Positions 25,939 through 34,018 of a stretch of DNA of 64,000 bases are shown one piece after another. Origin of the DNA: Salinispirillum sp049115955 (lineage in GTDB: Bacteria; Pseudomonadota; Gammaproteobacteria; Pseudomonadales; Natronospirillaceae); contig JAGDZJ010000011.1 of NCBI GenBank assembly GCA_049115955.1, positions 1-64,000 of the forward strand, written 5' to 3'. Position numbers and translations under genes: made by a program. Below the pieces are notes generated by a model, which saw only the letters and a program-made list of their open reading frames with translations, did no database searches and was not told where the DNA came from. Each line of letters starts with the position of its first letter. Position 1 is the first letter of the stretch.

Positions 25939-25968
25939 TAGGGCGGAAAAGCGCAGCACCATCCGCCG
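25939..25968 (+). repeat. Dispersed repeat, family B
   Basis: The element starts TAGGGCGGAAAAGCGCAGC and ends ATCCGCCG, so GGCGGA can pair with TCCGCC around a GC-rich loop. It matches 26961-26990 and the window start. It lies directly after the degV-family gene. Confidence 0.65.
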
Positions 25969-25995
25969 CTTGTATTCGGCATGCCGGCAAAGGCT

Positions 25996-26034
25996 TTCGG
26001 GGTATGCCGCCAGCGCTCAACGGCAGGCCGAAAA
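25996..26034 (+). repeat. Dispersed repeat, family A
   Basis: Starts TTCGGGGTATGCCGCCAGCG and ends ACGGCAGGCCGAAAA. The copy is the same type as 1996-2040 (opposite strand) and 26786-26825. It is followed by GGCATACGCCCTACGCC at 26047-26063, which looks like a reversed border. Confidence 0.65.
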
Positions 26035-26093
26035 TGCGCGCTTCGCGGCATACGCCCTACGCCTCTGCCTCAGCCAATGCTCTTCATCGCGTA

Positions 26094-26108
26094 TAGGGCG
26101 GATAAGCG
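26094..26108 (+). repeat. Short family B copy
   Basis: TAGGGCGGATAAGCG repeats the left arm of the family B elements; the right arm has diverged into CCGCCCGAAACAG. It lies between the family A copy and dcd. Confidence 0.5.
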
Positions 26109-26124
26109 ACCGCCCGAAACAGCA

Positions 26125-26694
26125 TCATGCCTTAGGGAGCGTTACACCACGCTGCCCCATATACTTCCCACTGCGATCCTTATAAGACACTTCACAGGGC
26201 TCGTCAGACTGGAAAAACAGCATCTGTGCCACACCTTCGTTCGCGTAGATCTTTGCTGGCAGGGTCGTCGTATTGGAAAATTCCAAGGTTACGTGGCCTT
26301 CCCATTCCGGCTCCAATGGCGTCACGTTCACAATGATGCCACAACGCGCATAGGTTGATTTGCCCAAGCAAATCGTTAGTACGTCGCGGGGAATGCGAAA
26401 ATATTCTACCGTGCGCGCCAGGGCGAACGAGTTCGGCGGAATGATGCAGACGTCTTTCTGCACATCGACGAAGCTGTTCTCATCGAAATGCTTCGGGTCT
26501 ACTGTGGCCGAATGGATGTTGGTAAACACCTTAAACTCGTTCGAGCAACGCACATCGTAGCCGTAGCTGGACGTGCCATAAGAGATTAACTTACTGCCGT
26601 CGGCGGAGGCTTTTACCTGGCCAGGCTCGTAGGGTTCTATCATGCCGTGTTGTTCGGCCATCTGGCGAATCCAACGATCCGATTTGATGCTCAT
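26125..26694 (-). CDS. dcd: dCTP deaminase
   Basis: Dcd deaminates dCTP to dUTP, the first step of dTTP synthesis from cytidine nucleotides. The 189-residue trimeric enzyme has the family motifs YGTSSYGYDVRCSNEFKVF, LGKSTYARCGIIVNVTPLEP and the catalytic Glu in EWEGHVTLEFSNTT, ending GKYMGQRGVTLPKA. Length is standard. Repeat elements occupy the gaps on both sides; dcd and apbC run in the same direction in their usual order. Confidence 0.98.
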   Translation of the reverse strand: MSIKSDRWIRQMAEQHGMIEPYEPGQVKASADGSKLISYGTSSYGYDVRCSNEFKVFTNIHSATVDPKHFDENSFVDVQKDVCIIPPNSFALARTVEYFRIPRDVLTICLGKSTYARCGIIVNVTPLEPEWEGHVTLEFSNTTTLPAKIYANEGVAQMLFFQSDEPCEVSYKDRSGKYMGQRGVTLPKA

Positions 26695-26785
26695 GCGGTA
26701 TCTCTCCTGACCACAAAAAAACTGGCGCTATGGTAACGGGGTCTGGCGCCGAGGGCAACGGGGGCAGATTCATCCAAGTGGGCCT

Positions 26786-26825
26786 CTCGGGGTATGACTC
26801 CGGCGCTCCACGGCAGGCCGGGAGT
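26786..26825 (+). repeat. Dispersed repeat, family A
   Basis: Starts CTCGGGGTATGACTCCGGCG and ends ACGGCAGGCCGGGAGT, matching the copies at 1996-2040 and 25996-26034. It is in the 296-base gap between dcd and apbC, which holds this copy, the hairpin 26830-26855, a reversed border near 26913 and a family B copy, and no gene. Confidence 0.65.
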
Positions 26826-26829
26826 AACC

Positions 26830-26855
26830 GAGAAGAATGCTCAAGCATTCTTCTC
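26830..26855. repeat. Perfect 11-bp hairpin inside the repeat cluster
   Basis: GAGAAGAATGC (26830-26840) pairs perfectly with GCATTCTTCTC (26845-26855) around the loop TCAA. It is directly after the family A core. No U tract follows on either strand. Confidence 0.6.
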
Positions 26856-26960
26856 GCCCTGTGGGCGCCTAGCGGCGGTGTCAATTGCTGCCGCATTTGA
26901 TCGCGCCTTGAGGCATACACCCTGCGGCCCTAGCCCATACTACCTTGTTAACCATCACTA

Positions 26961-26990
26961 TAGGGCGGAAGAGCGCAGCGTCATCCGCCG
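26961..26990 (+). repeat. Dispersed repeat, family B
   Basis: Starts TAGGGCGGAAGAGCGCAGCG and ends TCATCCGCCG, the best-preserved copy; GGCGGA pairs with TCCGCC. It touches the apbC stop codon at 26991, so it may act as a 3' hairpin for that transcript. Confidence 0.7.
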
Positions 26991-28085
26991 TCAATCGTCA
27001 CTGACGGTAATGGTCGGAATCGCACTGTTGCCGGCATTCAAGACTGAGATATTCGCCATCACCTGACGCGCCATCATCAGGTATTGCAAAGCGACTTCTG
27101 ATTCTGGATCAGCGACCACGGTCGGCGCACCGCCATCCGCTTGTTCACGAATATGGATATCCAGCGGCATACTGGCCAGAATACTTACACCGTATTCGTC
27201 CGCCAGGCGCACGCCGCCGCCTTCGCCAAAAATATGCTCCGCATGGCCGCAATTAGAACAAATGTGCAGGGCCATGTTTTCCACCACGCCCAATACAGGA
27301 ATGTTCACTTTGCGAAACATCTCAATACCCTTTTTTGCATCCAGCAAGGCGATGTCTTGCGGCGTAGTAACAATGACTGCGCCAGTAGCGGGTACTTTCT
27401 GGGCAAAGGTTAACTGAATATCGCCCGTACCAGGTGGCATATCAACCACCAAGTAATCCAAATCATCCCATTGTGTTTGCGTCAGCAATTGCTGCAACGC
27501 ACCGCTCACCATAGGGCCTCGCCAAACCATCGGGGTTTTATCGTTCACCAAGAAGGCCATCGACATCGCTTGTATGCCGTGCGCTTGCAACGGAACAAAC
27601 CATTTGCCGTCAATGGTCTCCGGCTTTGTGCCAGCCGGAATGCCCAGCATCATGCCTTGACTGGGCCCGTAGATATCAGCATCTAAAATCCCCACCCGCG
27701 CGCCTTCTTGGGCCATGGCTAAGGCCAAATTCACCGCGGTGGTCGACTTCCCTACCCCGCCCTTACCGCTGGCCACAGCGATGATGTTTTTCACATTCGC
27801 CATCGAAGCCGACTGATTCGCCACTGGCTGTCGTGTGACCTGCCAAGTGATGTCGACGCGAATCTTGCCGGAAAAAATGGCTTCTAACTGAGCTTCTGCC
27901 AGCGTTGCTAAACCGTAGCCAAATTTCTTCGCCGGATACGCCAGTTCCAGTACCACTTGTAATTGACCACTCTGTTCGTCAAACGACTTGAGGTGCGCGC
28001 TGCCAAGTGGCTGCGCCGTATGCGGATCTTGAATGCGGCTTAAACATTGTACAATTTGGTCACGGCTCAAGGTTGACTGAGTCAA
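26991..28085 (-). CDS. apbC: Iron-sulfur cluster carrier ATPase ApbC (Mrp)
   Basis: ApbC binds and transfers Fe-S clusters and hydrolyses ATP. The protein has an N-terminal DUF59-like domain (about residues 5-80), the deviant Walker A GKGGVGKSTTAVNLALAMA, DADIYGPSQGMMLGIP, YLVVDMPPGTGD and the cluster-binding CSNCGH. The frame is open to a TTG at 28151, but that TTG lies in a -35 hexamer; TTG at 28085 with GGAG eight bases upstream is the better start and gives 364 residues. It is divergent from the metG side, as in many gammaproteobacteria, but other genes now lie between. Confidence 0.95.
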   Translation of the reverse strand: MTQSTLSRDQIVQCLSRIQDPHTAQPLGSAHLKSFDEQSGQLQVVLELAYPAKKFGYGLATLAEAQLEAIFSGKIRVDITWQVTRQPVANQSASMANVKNIIAVASGKGGVGKSTTAVNLALAMAQEGARVGILDADIYGPSQGMMLGIPAGTKPETIDGKWFVPLQAHGIQAMSMAFLVNDKTPMVWRGPMVSGALQQLLTQTQWDDLDYLVVDMPPGTGDIQLTFAQKVPATGAVIVTTPQDIALLDAKKGIEMFRKVNIPVLGVVENMALHICSNCGHAEHIFGEGGGVRLADEYGVSILASMPLDIHIREQADGGAPTVVADPESEVALQYLMMARQVMANISVLNAGNSAIPTITVSDD

Positions 28086-28122
28086 AGAAGCATCTCCAGA
28101 ATAACTGAGTGATTTAGTAGGG

Positions 28123-28151
28123 ATTATAAGGCAGCGGCGAAGGCGCGCCAA
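28123..28151 (-). promoter_or_regulatory. Sigma-70 promoter of apbC
   Basis: On the minus strand TTGGCG (28146-28151) and TATAAT (28123-28128) are 17 bases apart. The -10 is perfect and the -35 has four of six bases. Transcription would begin about 30 bases before the TTG start at 28085. Confidence 0.7.
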
Positions 28152-28275
28152 GCGTCACCGGTTTGTATGTAACAAAATGAATGTCCGCTTAAAGGTTCTG
28201 CAAACCTTGTGGCAATGCGCTTCGTAACTCTTCAGTCTTTAATGCCCGAGTATCAAACAATAAAAGAGCTGCATC

Positions 28276-28494
28276 ATGACCTATTACGCAAGGCGTTTCA
28301 TTCGCGTGATGATACCCTTCCTGGCCACGTTAGTCGTGGGCTGTAGCTCGGTACCGGTTGATCGTGTGAACCCCGAGCGCCTTACCGTGAACGTGGAATA
28401 TCAGCGTTTACCCGACCAGTTGGAAGTGGACGTGTTGATGCGCACAGGGTTTTGGCAGCGCCGTGTTGTGCCTGCCGACAGCCTTACAGCGTAG
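28276..28494 (+). CDS. Small lipoprotein, unknown function, possibly truncated
   Basis: The 72-residue product has an N-terminal signal and the lipobox VVGC (VVGCSSVPV), so it is probably a membrane lipoprotein. The rest (RVNPERLTVNVEYQRLPDQL and so on) is not recognised. After the stop, another frame (about 28497-28616) remains open and reads like ordinary secreted-protein sequence, STPSLGISVSGSVSLQVSPN, up to a TAG. The gene may therefore be the front part of a frameshifted longer one. No strong ribosome site is seen. Confidence 0.55.
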   Translation: MTYYARRFIRVMIPFLATLVVGCSSVPVDRVNPERLTVNVEYQRLPDQLEVDVLMRTGFWQRRVVPADSLTA

Positions 28495-28627
28495 ATATCT
28501 TATTAAGCACACCCTCTCTTGGCATTTCCGTGTCCGGTAGCGTGAGCTTGCAAGTGAGCCCTAATGCGTTTGTGGGTATTGGTGCAGCGACACCCAAAAC
28601 GGAGCGCTGCTCTTAGTCGCCCGCTTT

Positions 28628-29833
28628 TTATGGCGTATGAAGCCGAATCCGCCGCACATACCAAGCCGCCAGCCCTGCCACCAGCCCCCAGAACGCAGCG
28701 CCAATGGAAAACAATGTAACCCCTGATGCGGTAACTAAAAATGTGATCAGCGCAGCCTCTCGGGCAGGCTCTTCACGCAAGGCCGCCTCCAAGCTGTTGC
28801 CAATGGTCGCCAACAACGCCAAACCGGCAATCGCCAATACCAGCGCCTCGGGAAAGGCGTAGAACAGAGCCGCCATGGTGCTCGCCAACAGCCCCGTCAG
28901 CAAGTAGAAGAATCCCGCCGATAACGTAGCAACGTACCGACGCGATTTGTCCGGGTGCGCTTCTTCGCTCATACAAATAGCCGCCGTGATAGCTGCCAAA
29001 TTCAGCGCAAAAGCACCAAAAGGCGCCAATATCAGCGTGGCAATTCCGGTCCATGTAATGGTCGGTGATATGGGTGTTTGATACCCTGATGCACGAATAG
29101 TCGCTACGCCCGGCATATTTTGCGAAGCCATGGTGACCATGAACAGGGGCACTCCGATACTCACAATGGCACCTAAAGACCATTCAGGCACCGTGAATAC
29201 GGGCTGCGCCAATTGCCATTGCACAGACTCAAAGCTCAACAGGCCCATACTGCGCGCCATGACCATGCCAACCACCAGCACCAAGGGAATCGCGTACCGA
29301 GGCAGCCAACGCTTGGCGAACAAGTACAACACAAACACCGCCACCACTAGCACCCACGCACTTTCCATTGCTTGAAACACGCCCAAACCGAAGGGCAACA
29401 ACACGCCAGCCAGCATGGCCGACGCAATTGCCTGCGGAATACGGCTCATGATGCGCTCAAACCAACCTGTGATACCCACCAAGGTAATCAGGCAGGCGCT
29501 GAATAAAAACGCGCCAATCGCCTCGGCGTAACTAAAGTCTGCAATGCTGCTAACCAAGAGCGCCGCGCCCGGTGTCGACCATGCTGTTAACACAGGAGAT
29601 CGAGCCCGCAAGGTAAGCCCGATGGTAGTAATACCCATTCCTACGCCTAGAGCCAAAAACCACGACGTTACGATTTCCGGCCCACCTCCAGAGTTATTTA
29701 CCGCTTGGAAAATGATCACCGCCGAACTGGTATAGCCCACCAAAACGGCTACAAAACCGGCGACCAGCGAAGAAACCGACACGTCTTTCAGACGAAGTGG
29801 GCGTACGTGAGAATCCCGATTTGATGCTGTCAT
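28628..29833 (-). CDS. benE: BenE-family benzoate/proton symporter homologue
   Basis: The 401-residue protein is an inner-membrane carrier of about 12 helices. It matches the BenE family: SLVAGFVAVLVGYTSSAVII at the N-terminus, STPGAALL, MPGVATIRASGYQTPISPTI in the middle and NLAAITAAICMSEEAHPD. Family members take up benzoate with protons, though the E. coli homologue YdcO has no proven substrate, and no benzoate catabolic genes are seen here. It is divergent from an XRE-cupin regulator, the same pairing as ydcO/ydcN in E. coli, with two palindromic sites between. Confidence 0.9.
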   Translation of the reverse strand: MTASNRDSHVRPLRLKDVSVSSLVAGFVAVLVGYTSSAVIIFQAVNNSGGGPEIVTSWFLALGVGMGITTIGLTLRARSPVLTAWSTPGAALLVSSIADFSYAEAIGAFLFSACLITLVGITGWFERIMSRIPQAIASAMLAGVLLPFGLGVFQAMESAWVLVVAVFVLYLFAKRWLPRYAIPLVLVVGMVMARSMGLLSFESVQWQLAQPVFTVPEWSLGAIVSIGVPLFMVTMASQNMPGVATIRASGYQTPISPTITWTGIATLILAPFGAFALNLAAITAAICMSEEAHPDKSRRYVATLSAGFFYLLTGLLASTMAALFYAFPEALVLAIAGLALLATIGNSLEAALREEPAREAALITFLVTASGVTLFSIGAAFWGLVAGLAAWYVRRIRLHTP

Positions 29834-29875
29834 TCTATTGACTCACTCAGTGAATATGTTGAACACAACGACTGC

Positions 29876-29891
29876 GTGCGCTATAACGCAC
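29876..29891. promoter_or_regulatory. Palindromic operator, copy 1
   Basis: GTGCGCTATAACGCAC is an inverted repeat (GTGCG...CGCAC). An identical copy lies 39 bases further on. Both are in the gap between benE and the XRE-cupin gene and are likely bound by that regulator. Confidence 0.75.
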
Positions 29892-29914
29892 AACAGTGGG
29901 CGCACTGTAGCATC

Positions 29915-29930
29915 GTGCGCTATAACGCAC
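29915..29930. promoter_or_regulatory. Palindromic operator, copy 2
   Basis: Identical to 29876-29891 over all 16 bases. It lies just before the regulator start at 29948, so binding would also block its own expression. Between the two copies is a third, different palindrome, ACAGTGGGCGCACTGT. Confidence 0.75.
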
Positions 29931-29947
29931 AAGCATGAGAGCAGACA

Positions 29948-30505
29948 TTGAAAAACGTTAACCAGAAATTGGGCAATCAACTGCGCCAACTGCGTTTAGA
30001 AAAAGATTGGAGTCTGGATCAGGCGGCATTGCAGACGGGTGTCAGCAAGGCCATGCTCGGGCAAATAGAGCGTGGAGAATCCAGCCCGACCATAGCCACC
30101 CTGTGGAAAATTGCCACGGGCTTACACATTTCGTTTTCGACCTTAACGCAAAGCCTGACGCCAATGGGTGAACAGCACGTGCGCAGCAGTGCCAACGCAG
30201 AACGCATCCCGGCAGCAGATACCGACATTCACGTAACCACTCTTTTCCCCTTTGACCCCAACCTAGGGTTCGAAGTTATGTCGCTATTATTGCAGCCAGG
30301 CAGCCAAAGCCTCTCGGAGCCGCACGATGCTCAAGTAATAGAACACTGCATTGTGGTTTCTGGCACCCTTGATATCTTATTGACTGACACGTGGGTGACC
30401 CTGCAAGCCGGCGAAGCTTTGCGCTTTGCCGCCGACCAGCCGCATGGCTATCGCAACTCGGGTACCGCGCCAACTTTTTTCCATGACATTATTCATTACC
30501 CCTAA
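29948..30505 (+). CDS. XRE-family regulator with C-terminal cupin (SutR/YdcN type)
   Basis: The 185-residue protein has an N-terminal helix-turn-helix of XRE type (about 10-65: LRQLRLEKDWSLDQAALQTG and GQIERGESSPTIATLWKIA) and a C-terminal cupin sensor domain (about 105-180: VVSGTLDILLTDTWVTLQAG, RFAADQPHGYRNSG). This architecture and its position facing a BenE homologue match E. coli SutR (YdcN)/YdcO. The start appears to be TTG with GAGAG upstream; an ATG at 29935 is out of frame. Two identical palindromes upstream are its probable operators. Confidence 0.9.
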   Translation: MKNVNQKLGNQLRQLRLEKDWSLDQAALQTGVSKAMLGQIERGESSPTIATLWKIATGLHISFSTLTQSLTPMGEQHVRSSANAERIPAADTDIHVTTLFPFDPNLGFEVMSLLLQPGSQSLSEPHDAQVIEHCIVVSGTLDILLTDTWVTLQAGEALRFAADQPHGYRNSGTAPTFFHDIIHYP

Positions 30506-30598
30506 TGTTTCTTATGTTTCTGCTTACGGTGGTATTCAGAGGTTTCAAGCTTTAACATACGCGGTCTCTTAACGTATTCATGGTAGCCGTTGTAGATT

Positions 30599-32686
30599 AT
30601 GACCGACCAGACGCCGCGCAACATTCTTGTCACCAATGCCCTTCCCTATGCTAACGGCCCCATTCATTTGGGTCACATGCTGGAGCACATTCAGACCGAC
30701 ATCTGGGTACGTTTTCAACGTGCCCGTGGCAACCGCTGCATCGCGGTGTGCGCTGACGACACCCACGGTACGGCGGTCATGTTGCGCGCAGAGAAAGAAG
30801 GCATTACGCCAGAAGCCTTGATTGACCGCATCCGCACCGAGCATTGGCAGGACTTCCAAGACTTCCACATCAGCTACGATAATTATTACAGCACGCACTC
30901 GCCGGAAAACCGCGAACTGAGCGAGCTGATTTACACACGCTGCCGCGATAACGGCCACATCGCCGTGCGCACTATTCGGCAGATGTTTGACCCCGAAAAA
31001 CAGATGTTTTTAGCCGACCGCTTCATCAAAGGCACCTGTCCGAAATGCGGTGCCGAAGACCAATACGGTGACAACTGCGAAGTGTGCAGCGCCACCTATA
31101 CGCCCAGCGAGCTGGTCAACCCGCGCTCCGCACTGTCCGGTGCCACGCCAGTTGAAAAAGAATCCGAACACTATTTCTTCAAGCTGCCCGAATTCAATGA
31201 CATGCTGAAAACCTGGACGCGCAGCGGTACTTTGCAGCCCGCCGTCGCCAACAAGCTGTCAGAGTGGCTCGACAGTGGTTTGCAAGAATGGGACATTAGC
31301 CGTGACGCCCCCTATTTCGGCTTTGAAATTCCTGACGCCCCTGGCAAGTACTTCTACGTGTGGCTGGATGCGCCTATCGGCTATATGTCCAGCTTTAAGA
31401 ACCTGTGTGATCGGCGCGACGACCTTGAGTTTGATGAGTTCTGGCATAAAGACAGCAAAGCCGAGCTGTACCACTTCATCGGCAAAGACATCATCAACTT
31501 TCACGCCTTGTTTTGGCCTGCCATGCTTGACACGGCGGGCTTCCGTAAGCCAACAGGCGTTTACGCGCACGGTTATGTGACTGTCAACGGCGACAAGATG
31601 TCCAAGTCGCGTGGCACCTTCATCATGGCGCGCACGTATTTAGACCACCTCAATCCTGAGTACTTGCGCTACTACTACAGCGCCAAGCTGGGCAGCACGG
31701 TCGAAGACATTGACCTGAACTTGGAAGACTTCGTAGCACGGGTCAATTCCGACTTGGTTGGCAAGGTCGTTAACATTGCCAGTCGTTGTGCCGGTTTTGT
31801 ACACAAATTTTCTGCTGGTCAGTTGGCCAGCACGCTGCATGACCTCGCGCAATACGAAGCTTTCGTTGCCGCCGGTGCAGAAATTGCCGAGAACTTCGAA
31901 CAGCGCGAATACAGCAAAGCCATTCGCCAAATCATGGCTTTGGCCGATCGCGCCAACGAATACATCCAAGAGAATGCCCCATGGGTATTGGCGAAACAGG
32001 AAGGTAAGCAAGAGGAGGTGATTGCGGTGTGTACGCAGGCCATCAACCTGTTCCGGGTTTTGATGACCTACCTCAACCCTGTACTGCCCGAGATGGCTGG
32101 CAAGGCAGCAACGTTCTTAAACGTCGAGGACTTCGCGTGGCACAAAGCCAGCACGCCTTTGCTGAGCCACACATTAAACGCCTTTACACCCTTGATGACG
32201 CGAGTAGAGAAATCTGACGTGGATACCATGATTGAAGTCAGTAAAGAAGGCGATACCACCGTGCAGTCGGCACAAGCCGCTGCCACCGAACCGGCTAAAA
32301 GCAGCGCAAAAGCCCCGGCAAAAAAAGCAGAGCAAACGCCAGCAGCCAGCGCTGACTCAGCCACCATTCAATTCGACGATTTCGCCAAAATAGATTTGCG
32401 CGTCGCCAAAGTGGTTACGGCCGACCATGTGGAAGGCGCAGACAAACTACTTAAACTGATATTGGACGTTGGTGAAGCCGAAACACGCCAAGTGTTTTCT
32501 GGTATTAAATCGCACTACCAGCCGGATGACCTGGTCGGTAAAAACGTCGTTCTGGTGTATAACCTGGCGCCGCGCAAAATGCGCTTTGGCATGAGCGAGG
32601 GTATGGTACTGGCGGCTGGCGAAGGCAATGACCTCTGGGTACTTGAGCCGAGCGCGGCAATTCCGCCGGGTACTCGTATCAGTTAA
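30599..32686 (+). CDS. metG: Methionine--tRNA ligase MetG
   Basis: MetG charges tRNA-Met and initiator tRNA. The 695-residue enzyme has NALPYANGPIHLGH (class I HIGH motif), a zinc knuckle CPKCGAEDQYGDNCEVC, GDKMSKSRGTF (KMSKS loop) and the anticodon-binding helical domain. After an Ala/Lys-rich linker (about 550-585) comes a C-terminal tRNA-binding EMAP-like domain (IDLRVAKVVTADHVEGADKL), so it is the dimeric long form. It precedes the rnf operon, as in pseudomonads. Confidence 0.99.
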   Translation: MTDQTPRNILVTNALPYANGPIHLGHMLEHIQTDIWVRFQRARGNRCIAVCADDTHGTAVMLRAEKEGITPEALIDRIRTEHWQDFQDFHISYDNYYSTHSPENRELSELIYTRCRDNGHIAVRTIRQMFDPEKQMFLADRFIKGTCPKCGAEDQYGDNCEVCSATYTPSELVNPRSALSGATPVEKESEHYFFKLPEFNDMLKTWTRSGTLQPAVANKLSEWLDSGLQEWDISRDAPYFGFEIPDAPGKYFYVWLDAPIGYMSSFKNLCDRRDDLEFDEFWHKDSKAELYHFIGKDIINFHALFWPAMLDTAGFRKPTGVYAHGYVTVNGDKMSKSRGTFIMARTYLDHLNPEYLRYYYSAKLGSTVEDIDLNLEDFVARVNSDLVGKVVNIASRCAGFVHKFSAGQLASTLHDLAQYEAFVAAGAEIAENFEQREYSKAIRQIMALADRANEYIQENAPWVLAKQEGKQEEVIAVCTQAINLFRVLMTYLNPVLPEMAGKAATFLNVEDFAWHKASTPLLSHTLNAFTPLMTRVEKSDVDTMIEVSKEGDTTVQSAQAAATEPAKSSAKAPAKKAEQTPAASADSATIQFDDFAKIDLRVAKVVTADHVEGADKLLKLILDVGEAETRQVFSGIKSHYQPDDLVGKNVVLVYNLAPRKMRFGMSEGMVLAAGEGNDLWVLEPSAAIPPGTRIS

Positions 32687-32776
32687 TGTTGTCGGCGGGG
32701 GAAACCTAGTCGTTCCCCCCCACAATGACCGATTACTCTTATAGATATTTGTAATAAAGAACTAACTTTCACCAAC

Positions 32777-32805
32777 TTGCCCGGAATATGAAGTTTCCGC
32801 ATAAT
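32777..32805 (+). promoter_or_regulatory. Sigma-70 promoter of the rnf operon
   Basis: TTGCCC (32777-32782) and CATAAT (32800-32805) are 17 bases apart, 31 bases before rnfA. The -10 matches five of six positions, the -35 four of six. The spacer contains the imperfect palindrome GGAATATGAAGTTTCC. Confidence 0.55.
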
Positions 32806-32835
32806 AGCGCCCCGGCTTATGAACCCAGATAACAC

Positions 32836-33417
32836 ATGACCGATTACCTATTGCTGCTACTGAGCACCGTGCTCGTTAACAACTTCGTACTGGTACAGTT
32901 TCTTGGCTTGTGCCCCTTCATGGGCGTGTCCAACAAACTTGAAACCGCCATGGGGATGTCGTTCGCCACAACCTTTGTCTTAACCTTGGCGTCGCTGTTC
33001 AGCTATCTGGTATACAATTTCATTCTTGTTCCGTTAGACGTAACCTTTCTGCGTACCATCAGCTTCATTTTGGTCATCGCCGCCGTTGTACAGTTCACTG
33101 AAATGGTTGTGCGTAAAACCAGCCCACTGCTGTATCGTGTGCTGGGTATTTTCTTGCCGCTCATTACCACCAACTGTGCCGTTCTGGGCGTTGCCCTGTT
33201 GAATATCCAGCAAGAAAACAATTTTATCGAATCGCTGCTGTACGGTTTTGGCGCGGCCGCTGGCTTTTCTTTGGTACTCATTCTGTTCGCCGCCATGCGC
33301 GAGCGTTTGAATGTAGCCGACGTGCCTAAACCCTTCAAAGGCGCGGCCATTGGCATGATCACGGCCGGTTTTATGTCTCTGGCGTTCATGGGCTTCACCG
33401 GCCTTGTGACGTTATGA
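32836..33417 (+). CDS. rnfA: Rnf complex membrane subunit RnfA (RsxA)
   Basis: RnfA is one of two related six-helix inner-membrane subunits of the ion-pumping NADH:ferredoxin oxidoreductase (Rnf), or of the SoxR-reducing complex in enterics. The 193-residue protein begins LLLLLSTVLVNNFVLVQFLG with the family motif LGLCPFMGVSN, and has the duplicated ITTNCAVLGVALL segment. It is the first gene of rnfABCDGE. Confidence 0.98.
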   Translation: MTDYLLLLLSTVLVNNFVLVQFLGLCPFMGVSNKLETAMGMSFATTFVLTLASLFSYLVYNFILVPLDVTFLRTISFILVIAAVVQFTEMVVRKTSPLLYRVLGIFLPLITTNCAVLGVALLNIQQENNFIESLLYGFGAAAGFSLVLILFAAMRERLNVADVPKPFKGAAIGMITAGFMSLAFMGFTGLVTL

Positions 33418-33430
33418 TTGGGAGCTGCGC

Positions 33431-34018
33431 GTGATTATTCTGTGGTCAATCATTGCTTTGCTTGTACTGGCCGCAACCTTTGGCGCGCTGCTGGGGTACG
33501 CCGCTGTGCGCTTCAAACCGGAAGGCAACCCGATTGTCGACCAAATAGACGCCGAACTGCCGCAAACCCAATGCGGTCAATGCGGTTACCCTGGCTGTCG
33601 TCCGTATGCCGAAGCCATTGCCAATGGCGATAAGATCAACAAGTGCCCCCCGGGCGGTGAAAGCACGATATTAGCCCTCGCCGACTTATTGGACGTCGAA
33701 GCACCACCACTGGATGCGGAGCACGGCGAAGAAAAGCCGCGCCAAGTGGCTGTTATCCGAGAGGAAGAATGCATTGGCTGCACGAAGTGTATCCAAGCCT
33801 GTCCGGTCGACGCCATACTGGGCGCCGCCAAACAAATGCATACCGTGATTGCTGTCGAGTGTACCGGTTGTGACCTGTGCTTAGACCCCTGCCCGGTGGA
33901 CTGCATTGACATGGTACCGATAGCCACGACGTTGCAAAACTGGCACTGGCAGCCCCCTAAGCCCGCTTATCAAGTGATCGCGACCGACCAGCGCGCGCAC
34001 CGCAGCGAGGCCGCCTAA
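33431..34018 (+). CDS. rnfB: Rnf complex Fe-S subunit RnfB (RsxB)
   Basis: RnfB carries electrons from ferredoxin into the complex. The 195-residue protein has an N-terminal membrane helix, the four-cysteine Fe-S motif CGQCGYPGCRPYAEAI continuing to CPPGG, and a double ferredoxin domain CIGCTKCIQACPVDAI and CTGCDLCLDPCPVDCI. All twelve ligand cysteines are present. It starts 13 bases after rnfA and its last base overlaps rnfC. Confidence 0.98.
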   Translation: MIILWSIIALLVLAATFGALLGYAAVRFKPEGNPIVDQIDAELPQTQCGQCGYPGCRPYAEAIANGDKINKCPPGGESTILALADLLDVEAPPLDAEHGEEKPRQVAVIREEECIGCTKCIQACPVDAILGAAKQMHTVIAVECTGCDLCLDPCPVDCIDMVPIATTLQNWHWQPPKPAYQVIATDQRAHRSEAA

